DNA of 34,565 nucleotides, from assembly GCA_017509065.1 (NCBI GenBank), contig JAFWQM010000169.1:1-34565 (forward strand), given 5' to 3'. This DNA comes from Clostridia bacterium. Its GTDB lineage: Bacteria; Bacillota_A; Clostridia; Christensenellales; Aristaeellaceae. The notes below the pieces were generated by a model. It saw only the letters and a program-made list of their open reading frames with translations. It did not search any database and was not told the DNA's origin. The translations under genes and the position numbers were made by a program. Of the stretch, positions 6,517-19,048 are shown one piece after another (the first letter of the stretch is position 1; every line of letters starts with the position of its first letter).

Positions 6517-8277
6517 ATGAAAAAGACCCTGGCGTTCCTGCTGGCGCTGATCCTGGCCCTGACTGGGCTGACCGGCCTGGCTTCCGCGGAGGACAAGGAC
6601 ATCTACGCCAAGCTGGAAGAGATCGGTGTGTACGACGGTGAACCCATCACCATCAACGTGTACACCCAGCTGGCGAACTACAGCGGCATCCAGGCTCATT
6701 GGAGCGCAGACCTGCTGCTGGACATGTTCAACGTGAAAATCAACATCATCCCCGAATCCGATGGCACCTACGCCACCCGCATGGAGAGCGGCAACCTGGG
6801 CGACATCGTGGTCTGGGGCGCGGACGGCGACAAGTACCAGGACGCTGTAAGCCAGGGATTGCTCTTGGACTGGGAAGAGGATGACCTGGCGGCGGAATAC
6901 GCCCCTTATCTGTGGGAAAATTACCAAATAGCGTTGGAAGCCAACCGCGCCAAGAGCCCCGACGGTAAGATCCACGGCTTTGGCCATAACGTGGCCCTCA
7001 AAGCCGGAAGCCATGAAAACTTCTTCTACACCTGGGACATTCGCTGGGATCTGTACCAGCAGCTGGGTTGCCCCGAGGTGAAAGACCTGGACGGCATGAT
7101 CGACCTGTTCAAGCAGATGAAGGAGCTCTGCCCCACCGACGAAAATGGCAACGAGACCTACGCCGTGTCCATCTGGCCCGACTGGGACGGCAACATGGTG
7201 ATGTACGTGAAGGCCTTGGCGACCGCCTACTTCGGCTGGGACGAATTTGAAATGGGCCTCATCAACACCGAAAACGGCCAGTTCCAGGGCTGCCTGGAAG
7301 AAGACGGCCTGTACATCCAGTGCCTGAAATTCTTCAATAAACTCTTCCGCGAAGGGCTGCTGGATCCCAACTCCGCCAGCCAGACCTATTCCACCATGGG
7401 TGAAAAGGTGAAGGCGGGCGGCACCTTCTGGAGCATCTTCAACTACGCGGGCTCCGCCATCTTCAACACCGCCGAGCATCTGGACGCCGGGAAATACATG
7501 TACACCATGGTGCCCACGGAAGCCACCCCCATTTCCTACGGCCTGTCCCTCACCGGCGGCAACCGCATCTGGACCGTCGGCGCGGACGCGGAATACCCCG
7601 AGCTGTGCCTGGCGATCATTGATTACCTGGCTACCCCCGAAGGCAGCCTGACCATGTGGTACGGCCCCAAAGGCATGACTTGGGACTACGACGGCGAGGG
7701 CGGCGCATATTTCACTGAGCTGGGTCAGAAAACCAGCCAGGATCCCGCCTTTGACATGACCGGAACCGTGCTCATCGGCCCGCGAACCGGCAAGGAATAT
7801 CCCCAGAGCGGCACCTATAACGACGGCGCGCTGCAAATCAACAACACCACCCTGACCGCCAGCCAGCAGAACCCTGACAGCAAAAAGGTCGAGACGCTGG
7901 ATAAGGAAGGCTGGGTCAGCGTGCTGAACGCGGACCTGAAGCCCATCCAGCAGGCGTGGTGCGAATGGGCAGGCGCGGCTTCCACCCAACAGTACCTGGA
8001 AAACCACCCCTACAAGGTAATGCTGGACAAGGGCACTTACGCCCCCGCCAAGCGCGATCAGGTGCTGGACACCAAGTGGAGCCAGATCCAGACCGCCGTG
8101 AAGACTTACTCCTGGCGCGCCATCTACGCCAAGAATGACGGCGAATTCAATTTCCACCTGAACCAGATGCTCAAAGACTGCAACGCTTACGGTTACGCGG
8201 ATTGCGTAGCCTGGTGCGAGGAGCAGGCGGCCCTGTGCTGGGCGGCCCAGCAGGCTCAGGCAGTATTGGTTCAGTAA
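6517..8277 (+). CDS. Extracellular sugar-binding protein of the ABC importer (LplA-like)
   Basis: This 586-residue solute-binding protein delivers a saccharide to the two permeases just upstream. The signal peptide MKKTLAFLLALILALTG...LASAEDKD ends in an AxA-type SPase I site. No lipobox cysteine is present, unlike most Gram-positive binding proteins. The mature part has the type-I solute-binding layout with many surface tryptophans (WGADGDKY, IWPDWDG, TFWSIFNYAG). The AAGGAGGGA ribosome site is well placed. A strong stem-loop follows the stop. The ligand is not readable from sequence; linkage to a GH5 suggests beta-glucan or related oligosaccharides. Confidence 0.9.
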   Translation: MKKTLAFLLALILALTGLTGLASAEDKDIYAKLEEIGVYDGEPITINVYTQLANYSGIQAHWSADLLLDMFNVKINIIPESDGTYATRMESGNLGDIVVWGADGDKYQDAVSQGLLLDWEEDDLAAEYAPYLWENYQIALEANRAKSPDGKIHGFGHNVALKAGSHENFFYTWDIRWDLYQQLGCPEVKDLDGMIDLFKQMKELCPTDENGNETYAVSIWPDWDGNMVMYVKALATAYFGWDEFEMGLINTENGQFQGCLEEDGLYIQCLKFFNKLFREGLLDPNSASQTYSTMGEKVKAGGTFWSIFNYAGSAIFNTAEHLDAGKYMYTMVPTEATPISYGLSLTGGNRIWTVGADAEYPELCLAIIDYLATPEGSLTMWYGPKGMTWDYDGEGGAYFTELGQKTSQDPAFDMTGTVLIGPRTGKEYPQSGTYNDGALQINNTTLTASQQNPDSKKVETLDKEGWVSVLNADLKPIQQAWCEWAGAASTQQYLENHPYKVMLDKGTYAPAKRDQVLDTKWSQIQTAVKTYSWRAIYAKNDGEFNFHLNQMLKDCNAYGYADCVAWCEEQAALCWAAQQAQAVLVQ

Positions 8278-8294
8278 CAGGCGGAACGCATTTC

Positions 8295-8323
8295 AGCCCC
8301 TTCCCATTTCGCGGGGAGGGGCT
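8295..8323 (+). terminator. Stem-loop after the binding-protein gene
   Basis: AGCCCCTTCCC pairs with GGGGAGGGGCT (one mismatch) across a 7-base loop, followed by CATTTTG. The T tract is short, so it may act as a partial terminator or an mRNA-stabilising hairpin before the GH5 gene. Confidence 0.6.
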
Positions 8324-8374
8324 CATTTTGAAAACAACGTTCATTGCTCCAGCTTGAGAAAGGGAAAAACATCC

Positions 8375-11720
<3,346 letters not shown>

Positions 11721-12614
11721 TCAGCCTTTAACAGAACCGATCATGACACCAGTTACAAAATACTTTTGAACAAAGGGATAAATCAGCAGCACCGGAACTA
11801 CGCTGACCATGATCAGCGCATATTTGATAACAGCGGCGATATCAGCCAGCCGCGCCTGCAATTCGGGATCGGAAACGGTGGAAGGGTCGATCTGGCTGGA
11901 CATTAGGATTTCCCGCAGGAACAGGGTCAATGGATAAAGGTTCTTGTCATGCAGATAAATCATGGCGTTGAAGTAAGCGTTCCAATGGCCTACCGCATAA
12001 AACAGCGTGAGTACGGCAATGATGGCTTTGGACAGCGGCAGTACGATGCTGATGAAGTACTTTATATCGGAGCATCCGTCAATCTGCGACGCTTCCAGCA
12101 GTTCATGCGGTATGGTGTTGATAAAGAACGTTCGGGCCACGATCATATTGTATACGCTAATCGCGCCTGGCAGCATCAGCGCAAGCGGACTGTTGAGCAA
12201 ATGAAGGCTCTGTACCTGCATATACATAGGGATCAGGCCGCCGTTAAAGAACATGGTGAATGTAAAAAGCAGCATGATAGCATTCCTGCCCGGCAGGTCG
12301 TGGCGGGACATACAATAGGCTGCGATCAGGGTCATGAACAAGTTGATCAGGGTGCCTGCCACAGTATACAGGATAGAGTTCCGGTAGCCCGTCCAGATGG
12401 TGGGTGTGTTAAACACGGTCTTGTATCCGTCCAGGCTGAAATCCACCGGGAACAGCACCACGCGGCCCGACTGCACTGCCGTGCCGGAGGAAAAGGAGGC
12501 GCTGATCACGAAAACGCACGGATAGAGAACGGCGATAAAAAACAGCGTCAGGATAATGCCGACGAAGATAACAAACGCTTTATCTCCCTGACTGTAATCC
12601 TTGAATCTCTGCAT
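11721..12614 (-). CDS. Sugar ABC transporter permease, YtcP/CarB-type
   Basis: This 297-residue membrane protein is the second permease of the minus-strand CUT1 importer. Six hydrophobic segments start with FVIFVGIILTLFFIAVLYPC. The EAA loop is HELLEASQIDGCSDIKYF...VLPLSKA, with Cys in place of the usual Ala of DGA. The tail QKYFVTGVMIGSVKG is typical. It lies 14 bases after its partner permease. Confidence 0.92.
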   Translation of the reverse strand: MQRFKDYSQGDKAFVIFVGIILTLFFIAVLYPCVFVISASFSSGTAVQSGRVVLFPVDFSLDGYKTVFNTPTIWTGYRNSILYTVAGTLINLFMTLIAAYCMSRHDLPGRNAIMLLFTFTMFFNGGLIPMYMQVQSLHLLNSPLALMLPGAISVYNMIVARTFFINTIPHELLEASQIDGCSDIKYFISIVLPLSKAIIAVLTLFYAVGHWNAYFNAMIYLHDKNLYPLTLFLREILMSSQIDPSTVSDPELQARLADIAAVIKYALIMVSVVPVLLIYPFVQKYFVTGVMIGSVKG

Positions 12615-12628
12615 CTTTCTTCCTCCCC

Positions 12629-13579
12629 TCAGAAAATCCCGCTGCCGTTCAGCTTCTTGCTGGCGAAATTCGTAATCATCAGCAGGGTAAAGTTGACGAC
12701 GGAATTGAACATGCCAATCGCGGTTGCCTGGGAGAAATTGGGGATACCGCTGGCAAGGCCGACTTTATAGGTGTATGTGGAAATGATCTCGCTGTAATTC
12801 ATGTTCAGGCTGTTCTGCATGAGCAGCACTTTTTCATAGCCTACGTTCATGATATTGCCAACAGCCAACACCAGCATGATACTGGTGGTAGGCAATATGG
12901 ATGGAATATCGATGTGCAGCACGCGCTGGAAACGGCTGGCTCCGTCAATCATGGCGGCTTCGTGAAGGGACATATCCGTGGCGGTCAAAGCCGCGATATA
13001 GATTATGGCGTTGTATCCCGTGGCCTGCCATACACCGCTCCACACGTATACATGCTTGAAATTGGTTCCGATCGCCAGGATGTTGGGCGCGGTGCCGCCA
13101 GTGAAAAGGGTGTACAAAGCGCCATATAAACCAATTCGGTAATCCAAAAGCTGGAACAGCAGGCCCACCATGATGACGGTGGAAAAGAAGTAAGGAATGT
13201 ATGTCACCGTTTGAATGGTTTTCTTGTATTTCTTTCCGGGAAGCACGTTGAGCATCAGGGCAAAGATAATGGGAATGGGAAAGGACACCAGGAGAGAGTA
13301 GAGGGAAAGCGTCAGCGTGTTCCGGATGACCATACCGCTTTTATAGGACGTAAAAAATTTTTCAAAATTCTGCAGGCCTACCCATGGACTGCCCCAGATC
13401 CCCAGGCCCGCGTTGTATTTCTTAAACGCCAGAACCAAACCGCTCATAGGCACATAGCAGAACAGCACCAGCCATGTAAGAGGCAGAATCAATAACAGAT
13501 ACAGCTGCCAGCGGTCAGTAATGCGCTTTCCCAGCCTGCCGCGTCCGGCGGCCGTAGGCGCGATAGGATTGCGTGCCAT
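12629..13579 (-). CDS. Sugar ABC transporter permease, LplB-type
   Basis: This is the first permease of the minus-strand importer, about 316 residues from the ATG in MARNPIAPTAAG, which has an ideal GAAGGAGGG ribosome site. The open frame extends upstream without support. The core starts at YLLLILPLTWLVLFCYVPM, and the EAA loop is SLHEAAMIDGASRFQRV...IPSILP. Unlike the plus-strand LplB protein, it has no extra N-terminal membrane segments. It is separated from the binding-protein gene by a strong hairpin. Confidence 0.93.
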   Translation of the reverse strand: MARNPIAPTAAGRGRLGKRITDRWQLYLLLILPLTWLVLFCYVPMSGLVLAFKKYNAGLGIWGSPWVGLQNFEKFFTSYKSGMVIRNTLTLSLYSLLVSFPIPIIFALMLNVLPGKKYKKTIQTVTYIPYFFSTVIMVGLLFQLLDYRIGLYGALYTLFTGGTAPNILAIGTNFKHVYVWSGVWQATGYNAIIYIAALTATDMSLHEAAMIDGASRFQRVLHIDIPSILPTTSIMLVLAVGNIMNVGYEKVLLMQNSLNMNYSEIISTYTYKVGLASGIPNFSQATAIGMFNSVVNFTLLMITNFASKKLNGSGIF

Positions 13580-13650
13580 CCGTTCACCCTCCTTCAAATT
13601 ATTTTTACAATGCCAAGCGGGATGGCGGAATGGCATCGCTCCGAAAACCG

Positions 13651-13685
13651 CTGCCGGACAGCGAATGGAAACCGCTGCCCGGCAG
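13651..13685 (-). promoter_or_regulatory. Intercistronic stem-loop between binding protein and permeases
   Basis: CTGCCGG(A/G)CAGCG pairs almost perfectly around a short loop, between the binding-protein stop and the permease ribosome site. No T tract follows. Hairpins in this position commonly protect the upstream message and lower permease expression relative to the binding protein. Confidence 0.6.
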
Positions 13686-13699
13686 GGTAAGAATGGATG

Positions 13700-15343
13700 T
13701 TATTTCACCCGGTTATAGGTTTCCTGGGCTACAGCGATCAGCTGCTGCAGGCCCATGCTGTCCAGTTCAGCCAGGTACTGATCCCAGCCGGTTTCAATGT
13801 CGCGGGTGCCAGTGGTGAATTCGGCGATGGCCTGCTTTACGAAATCAGGAATGGTGGTCAGGGCATCGACGAGCATCTCGGTGTCTTCTTCTGTGTATTT
13901 CAGCGGCGGCAGCAGCTTTTCGGGTTTGTTGAAATAGTACATTTCATAGCATTTGCCGTTCAGCTGGGTGGGGTCTTCGGGATTAAAGTAATTGCCGGAG
14001 GAGAAATCGAAGATGGTCAGGAAGTTCTCCAGGCTCATATAGCGCGGACCATGATTCCTCCAGGTGTGGTTCTGATTCTCAGCCCAGAAATTGGTCAGGA
14101 TCAGGATCTTCACGCCGTCTGTCAGGCCAACCTGGGCATAAGCATTGGTGTGGCCTTCCATCTGTGCGGGGTCGCGGGTCCAGTCCACGCCTTCGATGCC
14201 CAGACGCTCAATGGCTGAGGTTTCAAAGGTGAAGAATTCATCGGCGAACTTGAGGCACAGATCCAGCTTGTCGGTAGAAGCGCAGATCATCAGTTCCTGG
14301 CCGGGCCACTGCTCGATGAAGGGAGTGTAGTTCACGCCGTCAGGGCCAGTCAGCGGAGCGATCAGCTTCATCTGGGCAAAGTTTTTATTTGTCACAGCGG
14401 CAGGCCAGTTGGACAGAGAACCGGCTGAAGTGAAGCCTACGATGGGAGTTTCCTGATTGAGCACAGCCTTGAAGGTCGTGTTGTCATCAGTGAAAGTGCT
14501 GGCGGAAAGCAAGCCTTCCTGGTACAGGTCATGCAGATAGCGAAGAGCATCCCGGAAAGCGTCGGCGGTGTAAGGAGCATACACGGTTTCATAGTCGCTT
14601 TCATTCAGAGCCAAACCGGCATTGAGCTGGTTGTTGTTCCAGTAGATGAAGGAATTGATCAGGGCGGCGGTCACGTTTTCGCCATATCCGCCGGACGCCT
14701 GGCCGTATACGCCAATTTCATCCTTGATCCCGTTGCCGTTGGGATCTCCGTCGCGGAAAGCGATCAGCACGTCCTTGAGCTCGGCAGTTGTGGTGGGCAC
14801 GGTCTTCCCGACAGCGTCCAGCCAGACCTGGTTGATATACATACGGAAGGGAGTAAAGTTCCAGGTTTCAGGTTCATAGGCAGACAGGCTGTACATATGC
14901 CCGTCAGCCTGGGTTTGCGCCGTGCAGAGAATCTGCCGGTCAGCGTCAGGGATCGCGTTGAAGTTGGGCATGGCGGCGGGATCGTTTACATAATCCTCAA
15001 TGGACATGAACAGTCCGGCCTGGCCGTAAGCCAGGATCATTTCAGCGGACAGATGATTGTCCACCACGAAGACATCGGGCAGGGATTCGCCGCCGGTCGC
15101 CATCAGGGCGATTTTGGTGCGCGTGTCAGCGGCGTCCACGGGCAGCATATAGAATTCAATGTTAATGCCCAGTTTATCCTCCAGATAGTTGGTGAAGTAG
15201 TTGTCTTCGTAATCCGTTACCATAGAGCTTGTGGTCAGGGCGACTTTCAGGGTGGGACGTTCTTCTGCGGCAGCGCTGGCGAAAAGGGACAGAACCATCA
15301 CCAGAGCAAGCAGCATCGACAGGAAACAAGCGCGGTTTTTCAT
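13700..15343 (-). CDS. Extracellular sugar-binding protein of the second ABC importer
   Basis: This 547-residue solute-binding protein has the signal peptide MKNRACFLSMLLALVMVLSL and an ASAAAEE cleavage site of SPase I type; again no lipobox cysteine. The mature protein begins RPTLKVALTTSSM and has the LplA-like layout (WLDAVGKTVPTTTAELKDVL, DGDPNGNGIKDEIGVYG, an EF-hand-like metal loop usual in this family). AAGGAGG precedes the ATG. It is first of the transporter genes in transcription order and is followed by the permeases. Operon partners GH88 and GH51 suggest uronic-acid- and arabinose-containing oligosaccharides as ligand; this is inference. Confidence 0.9.
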   Translation of the reverse strand: MKNRACFLSMLLALVMVLSLFASAAAEERPTLKVALTTSSMVTDYEDNYFTNYLEDKLGINIEFYMLPVDAADTRTKIALMATGGESLPDVFVVDNHLSAEMILAYGQAGLFMSIEDYVNDPAAMPNFNAIPDADRQILCTAQTQADGHMYSLSAYEPETWNFTPFRMYINQVWLDAVGKTVPTTTAELKDVLIAFRDGDPNGNGIKDEIGVYGQASGGYGENVTAALINSFIYWNNNQLNAGLALNESDYETVYAPYTADAFRDALRYLHDLYQEGLLSASTFTDDNTTFKAVLNQETPIVGFTSAGSLSNWPAAVTNKNFAQMKLIAPLTGPDGVNYTPFIEQWPGQELMICASTDKLDLCLKFADEFFTFETSAIERLGIEGVDWTRDPAQMEGHTNAYAQVGLTDGVKILILTNFWAENQNHTWRNHGPRYMSLENFLTIFDFSSGNYFNPEDPTQLNGKCYEMYYFNKPEKLLPPLKYTEEDTEMLVDALTTIPDFVKQAIAEFTTGTRDIETGWDQYLAELDSMGLQQLIAVAQETYNRVK

Positions 15344-15424
15344 GGGACAACCTCCTTTTTTATTCTGCCGGTTTCCCGGCTCTATCTGATTTCCGGATCA
15401 CTGCCGGAAAGCATCCAAATGGAT

Positions 15425-16561
15425 TCAGGTCAAAGCGTGATCAATGGTGATATGATCGCCTCTCCAGACTTTTTTGCCTGTCCAGGCTTCGTCCGGGCCC
15501 GACCAGAAAGGATCGCCCGGCGCAAGGCCCAGGGGCAGGAACACGGCGCTGCATAAGTACAGAGAACCAATGTTGATGTATGGTTCGGCCAGTTCAGGCT
15601 GGCAGCCGACTACACCAGGCAGCAGGAAGCCGTTTTCGTCAAACATGGACACCGTTTCCATCACCCGGCGGATCACTGCTGTCAATCCGCATCGCACCCC
15701 GGCGGGAATCAAATGAGGTTCCAGCATATGCTCCAGCGCGGCCTGGGAAAGCATCTGGAACGCGCCGAAACGGTAGCAGATGGAGCGGCCGATGATAGGA
15801 TAGCTCCCCTCCGGCCCGATCATCCGTTCCAATTCAGAGGCATATCGGGCGGCGCGCCGGTTCACCGTCTCCCGCATGGCTTCGATCTCCGGGTATTCGC
15901 CGCGCATCAGATTCACAAGATCCACATACATGGGCTGGATCACGAAGCTGTTGTAGTAATCCCAATGGAATTCAGGGCCGTCGCCGTACACCCCGTCGCC
16001 CAGGTACCAGGATTGGAAGCGGCGCAGGGCAGAAAGCAATCGCATGGAATCGTATTCCTCGCCCAGCACATATAGTCCGGCTTCCACCATGGAAGTAAAG
16101 AACAGCCAGTTGCTGTCATAGGCTGCGATGGCGCGGGAAGCGCGGAAGGCGTCGGCCAGCTGCTTTTTCACCCGGCTGTCCAGGCGGGCTGCCAGCGCTT
16201 TCGGCGCGCGAACAACGGCATGGGCGAGAAATGCAGTGTCCACCAAAGGCTGGCCGCCCCGGTCAAACAGCATGAAGTCCGGAGAAGTGGGATCGGTGGC
16301 CCTGTCTAAGCAAACGAGGGCTTTTTCCCGCCATGCTTTTTGCAGGGCGCGTTCTTCCGCGTCCAAGGCGTTTTCATCCGCCTCCAGCCAGGGAGCAAGG
16401 CCCAGCATACTGCGGCCAAAGGCTTCCAGCGGGGCGAATGAAGCGCGATCAGGATGAAATTCGTGCGGCAGCGCAGCTTTCAGTTTTCCATCCGCAAGGG
16501 CGTTCAGCACGGGCGAAACGATCTTCAGCAGCGCATTCAGCCATTCCTGACGGGTCGTCAT
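15425..16561 (-). CDS. DUF2264-family protein
   Basis: This 378-residue, probably cytoplasmic protein has no signal peptide. I recognise the DUF2264 pattern: GRSMLGLAPWLEAD near the N-terminus, AYDSNWLFFTSMVEAGL, YLGDGVYGDGPEFHWDYYNSFVI and GRSICYRFGAFQ. Its helical, aromatic-rich sequence fits an (alpha/alpha)6 barrel like GH88 and GH105 enzymes. It lies 15 bases after GH88, so the two are surely co-transcribed. Members often sit with uronide-processing genes, so a glycoside hydrolase role on the same substrate is plausible. Activity is not provable here. Confidence 0.8.
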   Translation of the reverse strand: MTTRQEWLNALLKIVSPVLNALADGKLKAALPHEFHPDRASFAPLEAFGRSMLGLAPWLEADENALDAEERALQKAWREKALVCLDRATDPTSPDFMLFDRGGQPLVDTAFLAHAVVRAPKALAARLDSRVKKQLADAFRASRAIAAYDSNWLFFTSMVEAGLYVLGEEYDSMRLLSALRRFQSWYLGDGVYGDGPEFHWDYYNSFVIQPMYVDLVNLMRGEYPEIEAMRETVNRRAARYASELERMIGPEGSYPIIGRSICYRFGAFQMLSQAALEHMLEPHLIPAGVRCGLTAVIRRVMETVSMFDENGFLLPGVVGCQPELAEPYINIGSLYLCSAVFLPLGLAPGDPFWSGPDEAWTGKKVWRGDHITIDHALT

Positions 16562-16576
16562 GTAAGTCAGCCTCTT

Positions 16577-17740
16577 TCAGTCTTTTTGATCAGGATACCA
16601 AAACAGCAGTTTCTCTCCGCGAAGCTTGTTTACCGCTTCGATAAAGAAATAGTCCGCGTAATCCATTGTGATGTGGCGGCCTGGCAGATCGTGATAAGCG
16701 GAGGTACATTTTGTGAAGATGGCGGGAACGTTTTCCGACCAGTCCGCATGCCGCTGTTCCATGGCTTTCAGCAGATTGAACGCCGCCCGGAAACAGCTTT
16801 CCGCCTCGATGCCGGAAACGAGCTTTGCCAATTCCATCAAACCGCAGGCGGCGATGTTTCCCGCAGCATCGTCATAGAGAATGGGTTCGGCGGGCTGGCG
16901 GAAATCGCACCGGGGCAGCCAGTCACCCTCAACCTGGCTGATAAAATAGTGGGCCACACGCCTGGCTGTTTCCAAATAAGCTGCTTTCCCGGATTGCATA
17001 TAGCTCAGCGTAAACCCGTACAGCGCCCAGGCCTGGCCCCGGCTCCAGCTGGAACCGCTGGCATACCCTTGCCCGCCGGGATTATCCAGATATTCGCCCG
17101 TTTTCGGGTCAAAGACCACGATGTGGTTGCAGCTGCCGTCCTCCCGCACGAAATACTTCATGGTTGTATCGGCGTGGGACATGGCAATCAGTTTAAAGCG
17201 CGGATCGCCCGTTGCGCGGCTGGCCCAGTACAGCAGCGGCAGGTTCATCATGCAGTCAATGATGGCCCATCCCTCACGCCGCGCTGTTTGATCCCAGTTA
17301 TTCCAGGCGCGGATGAAACCATGGGGGTTATATCTTCCCGCCAGCATATTGGCGGTAAACAGAAGCCGGTCAAAGCTGTCCGCATTTCCCTCCAGGCGAT
17401 ACCGCACACCGGAATGGATCAGCCACAGAAATCCCATATCGTGATCGAGCTTCTTAAAATTTCGCAGCGCCTGATCCAGTATAGCTTCCGTGCGAACCGC
17501 TTCTTCACGGTAGGCATCACCATTCGTCATCAGGTACATCTGCCACATGGCGGCGGGCCAAAAACCGTTCGTCCACCAGTTGATGTCCGTAGGCTTGAAT
17601 TCACCGTTCACAGTAGAATAAGGAATATAATTCACGCCTTGGGCCTTCCGTAGGATGAACCGCATCTTTTGATCCAGCTTCTCGGAGACATCCTTTAGCC
17701 AGACTTGATCCTGAAAACATGTGATCTGATCGGATGCCAT
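16577..17740 (-). CDS. GH88 unsaturated glucuronyl hydrolase
   Basis: The protein has about 387 residues from the ATG in MASDQITC, which has a GGGGAGG ribosome site; a longer frame to 17,797 is less likely. GH88 enzymes hydrolyse the terminal 4,5-unsaturated uronic acid left by polysaccharide lyases through hydration of its double bond. Visible landmarks: DINWWTNGFWPAAMWQMYL, catalytic Asp101 in LDHDMGFL, Asp162 in AIIDCMMNLPLLYWAS, SHADTTMKYFVREDGS and SSWSRGQAWALYGF. No signal peptide, so it acts in the cytoplasm on imported oligosaccharides. It is the first gene of the minus-strand operon, divergent from the AraC gene. Confidence 0.92.
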   Translation of the reverse strand: MASDQITCFQDQVWLKDVSEKLDQKMRFILRKAQGVNYIPYSTVNGEFKPTDINWWTNGFWPAAMWQMYLMTNGDAYREEAVRTEAILDQALRNFKKLDHDMGFLWLIHSGVRYRLEGNADSFDRLLFTANMLAGRYNPHGFIRAWNNWDQTARREGWAIIDCMMNLPLLYWASRATGDPRFKLIAMSHADTTMKYFVREDGSCNHIVVFDPKTGEYLDNPGGQGYASGSSWSRGQAWALYGFTLSYMQSGKAAYLETARRVAHYFISQVEGDWLPRCDFRQPAEPILYDDAAGNIAACGLMELAKLVSGIEAESCFRAAFNLLKAMEQRHADWSENVPAIFTKCTSAYHDLPGRHITMDYADYFFIEAVNKLRGEKLLFWYPDQKD

Positions 17741-17831
17741 TTTTTTGCCTCCCCACTCCGTATTGACATGAGGTCTATCAGCTTTCAAAGGCATCATAGC
17801 ACTGGAAAATCATTTCGTCCATTGTTAATCT

Positions 17832-17837
17832 ATTATA
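17832..17837 (-). promoter_or_regulatory. Possible -10 box for the GH88 operon
   Basis: TATAAT on the minus strand lies about 90 bases before the GH88 start in the AT-rich divergent region. No good -35 box stands 17 bases upstream, as expected for a promoter needing an activator such as the AraC protein. Weak call. Confidence 0.4.
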
Positions 17838-17946
17838 AATCATTGCGAATAATTCATGATTTCTTTTTTGAATGTGATTATCAGGAGCGTTTTTCTTGTA
17901 TTTGTCCATTACTGTTGGTATGTGGAAAATTATTTGCAATATACAG

Positions 17947-17975
17947 TTGCCATAAATAGCTGAATGTGATACAAT
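17947..17975 (+). promoter_or_regulatory. Promoter of the AraC-family gene
   Basis: A -35 box TTGCCA (17,947-17,952) and a -10 box TACAAT (17,970-17,975) have a 17-base spacer, placed about 30 bases before the AraC GTG start. The -10 is preceded by TG one base upstream (TGATACAAT). Confidence 0.65.
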
Positions 17976-18006
17976 TACAATAACTAACCGAAAGGGGGTA
18001 TGACTT

Positions 18007-19002
18007 GTGTATCGTGAAATCATCGGTCCTGCCTATCATATGGCGCACAACATCAGCCATGTTGCTTCCGAAAACTATCTCATACACAGCCATGCGTTTT
18101 ATGAGCTTTATTATTTTGTGGGCGGAGACGTTCATATCCTGTATGACGGAACTGAATATGCCCTGCTCCCGCATACGTTCATCATTTTTGTCCCCGATGT
18201 TTTTCACGGCCTTCGCGTAGCAAACAGTAATCCTTATGAACGGTATACGGCCCATTTTACAGAGGAACTGATTGCTCCCAAACGCCGGGACGTGTTGATG
18301 GGAAATTTGCCCACAGAGGAAACAATCCGCAGCGGAGCGGAAACCCATCCCTATATTCTTCAGGATGCTGAAAAACTGGATATCCTGCCTTTGATGCAGG
18401 AATATGAAAAGTTGATACAGTTCCCTGAACCGTTGCGGGACGCTATGGCAGGGGCAGTCACGGAAACGATTCTGGCCCGGTATTTGCTTCATGTATATGA
18501 AGGAAGAAGGATCGTCGGCGTTCAGCCTTATCACAAAGGGAAAAATGAACTGGCGCCAATCCTGAGCTATATTCATCAAAACCTGACGCAAAAACTGACA
18601 CTGGATGATCTGAGCGTTCGCTTTCATCTCTCAAAAGGGAAGCTGAACCAATTATTCCATCAACAGATGGAAATGTCGACAATGGATTATGTCACGAAAA
18701 GGCGCATCAGCTACGCGCAGCAATTATTGCTGAACGGTATTCCGGCTGCTCAGGCGGGAAGCGCCGCCGGATTCGGTGATTACGCGGGTTTCTACCGGGC
18801 TTACAAAAAAACGCTGGGTCATTCTCCCAGCGATGATCATCGCAGTGTTTCCGGGAACAGTATGATGCAGACGCTGTATCAGGAGACCTCCAGCCCAGGC
18901 CCCGTAGTAGCTGATGATTCTTTATCCAACACGAATATTTGGGATGTCAACCGTTCAACACGGGCAAGTGAAATTGATATCAGCGTTTTACGTGATAAAT
19001 AA
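18007..19002 (+). CDS. AraC-family transcriptional regulator
   Basis: This 331-residue regulator starts at GTG after an AAAGGGGG ribosome site. The N-terminal cupin-like sensor has the HSHAFYELYYFVGG pattern, with PHTFIIFVPDVFHG closing it. The C-terminal double helix-turn-helix runs from about residue 195 to 275: LTLDDLSVRFHLSKGKLNQLF and AGSAAGFGDYAGFYRAYKKT. About 50 low-complexity residues follow the DNA-binding domain, which normally ends the protein, so the tail is unusual. It is divergent from the GH88 operon and very likely its activator. It is followed by the truncated galactose-binding-like gene. Confidence 0.92.
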   Translation: MYREIIGPAYHMAHNISHVASENYLIHSHAFYELYYFVGGDVHILYDGTEYALLPHTFIIFVPDVFHGLRVANSNPYERYTAHFTEELIAPKRRDVLMGNLPTEETIRSGAETHPYILQDAEKLDILPLMQEYEKLIQFPEPLRDAMAGAVTETILARYLLHVYEGRRIVGVQPYHKGKNELAPILSYIHQNLTQKLTLDDLSVRFHLSKGKLNQLFHQQMEMSTMDYVTKRRISYAQQLLLNGIPAAQAGSAAGFGDYAGFYRAYKKTLGHSPSDDHRSVSGNSMMQTLYQETSSPGPVVADDSLSNTNIWDVNRSTRASEIDISVLRDK

Positions 19003-19048
19003 ACCAGCATTTCATAAAACCGAATCGGTGGAAGAAAGGAAACGTATC

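Noticed and set aside
6391..8157. 588-codon minus-strand frame opposite the binding protein gene
   Set aside because: It is antisense shadow of a clear solute-binding protein; its composition (Val/His/Gly-rich) is typical of such shadows.
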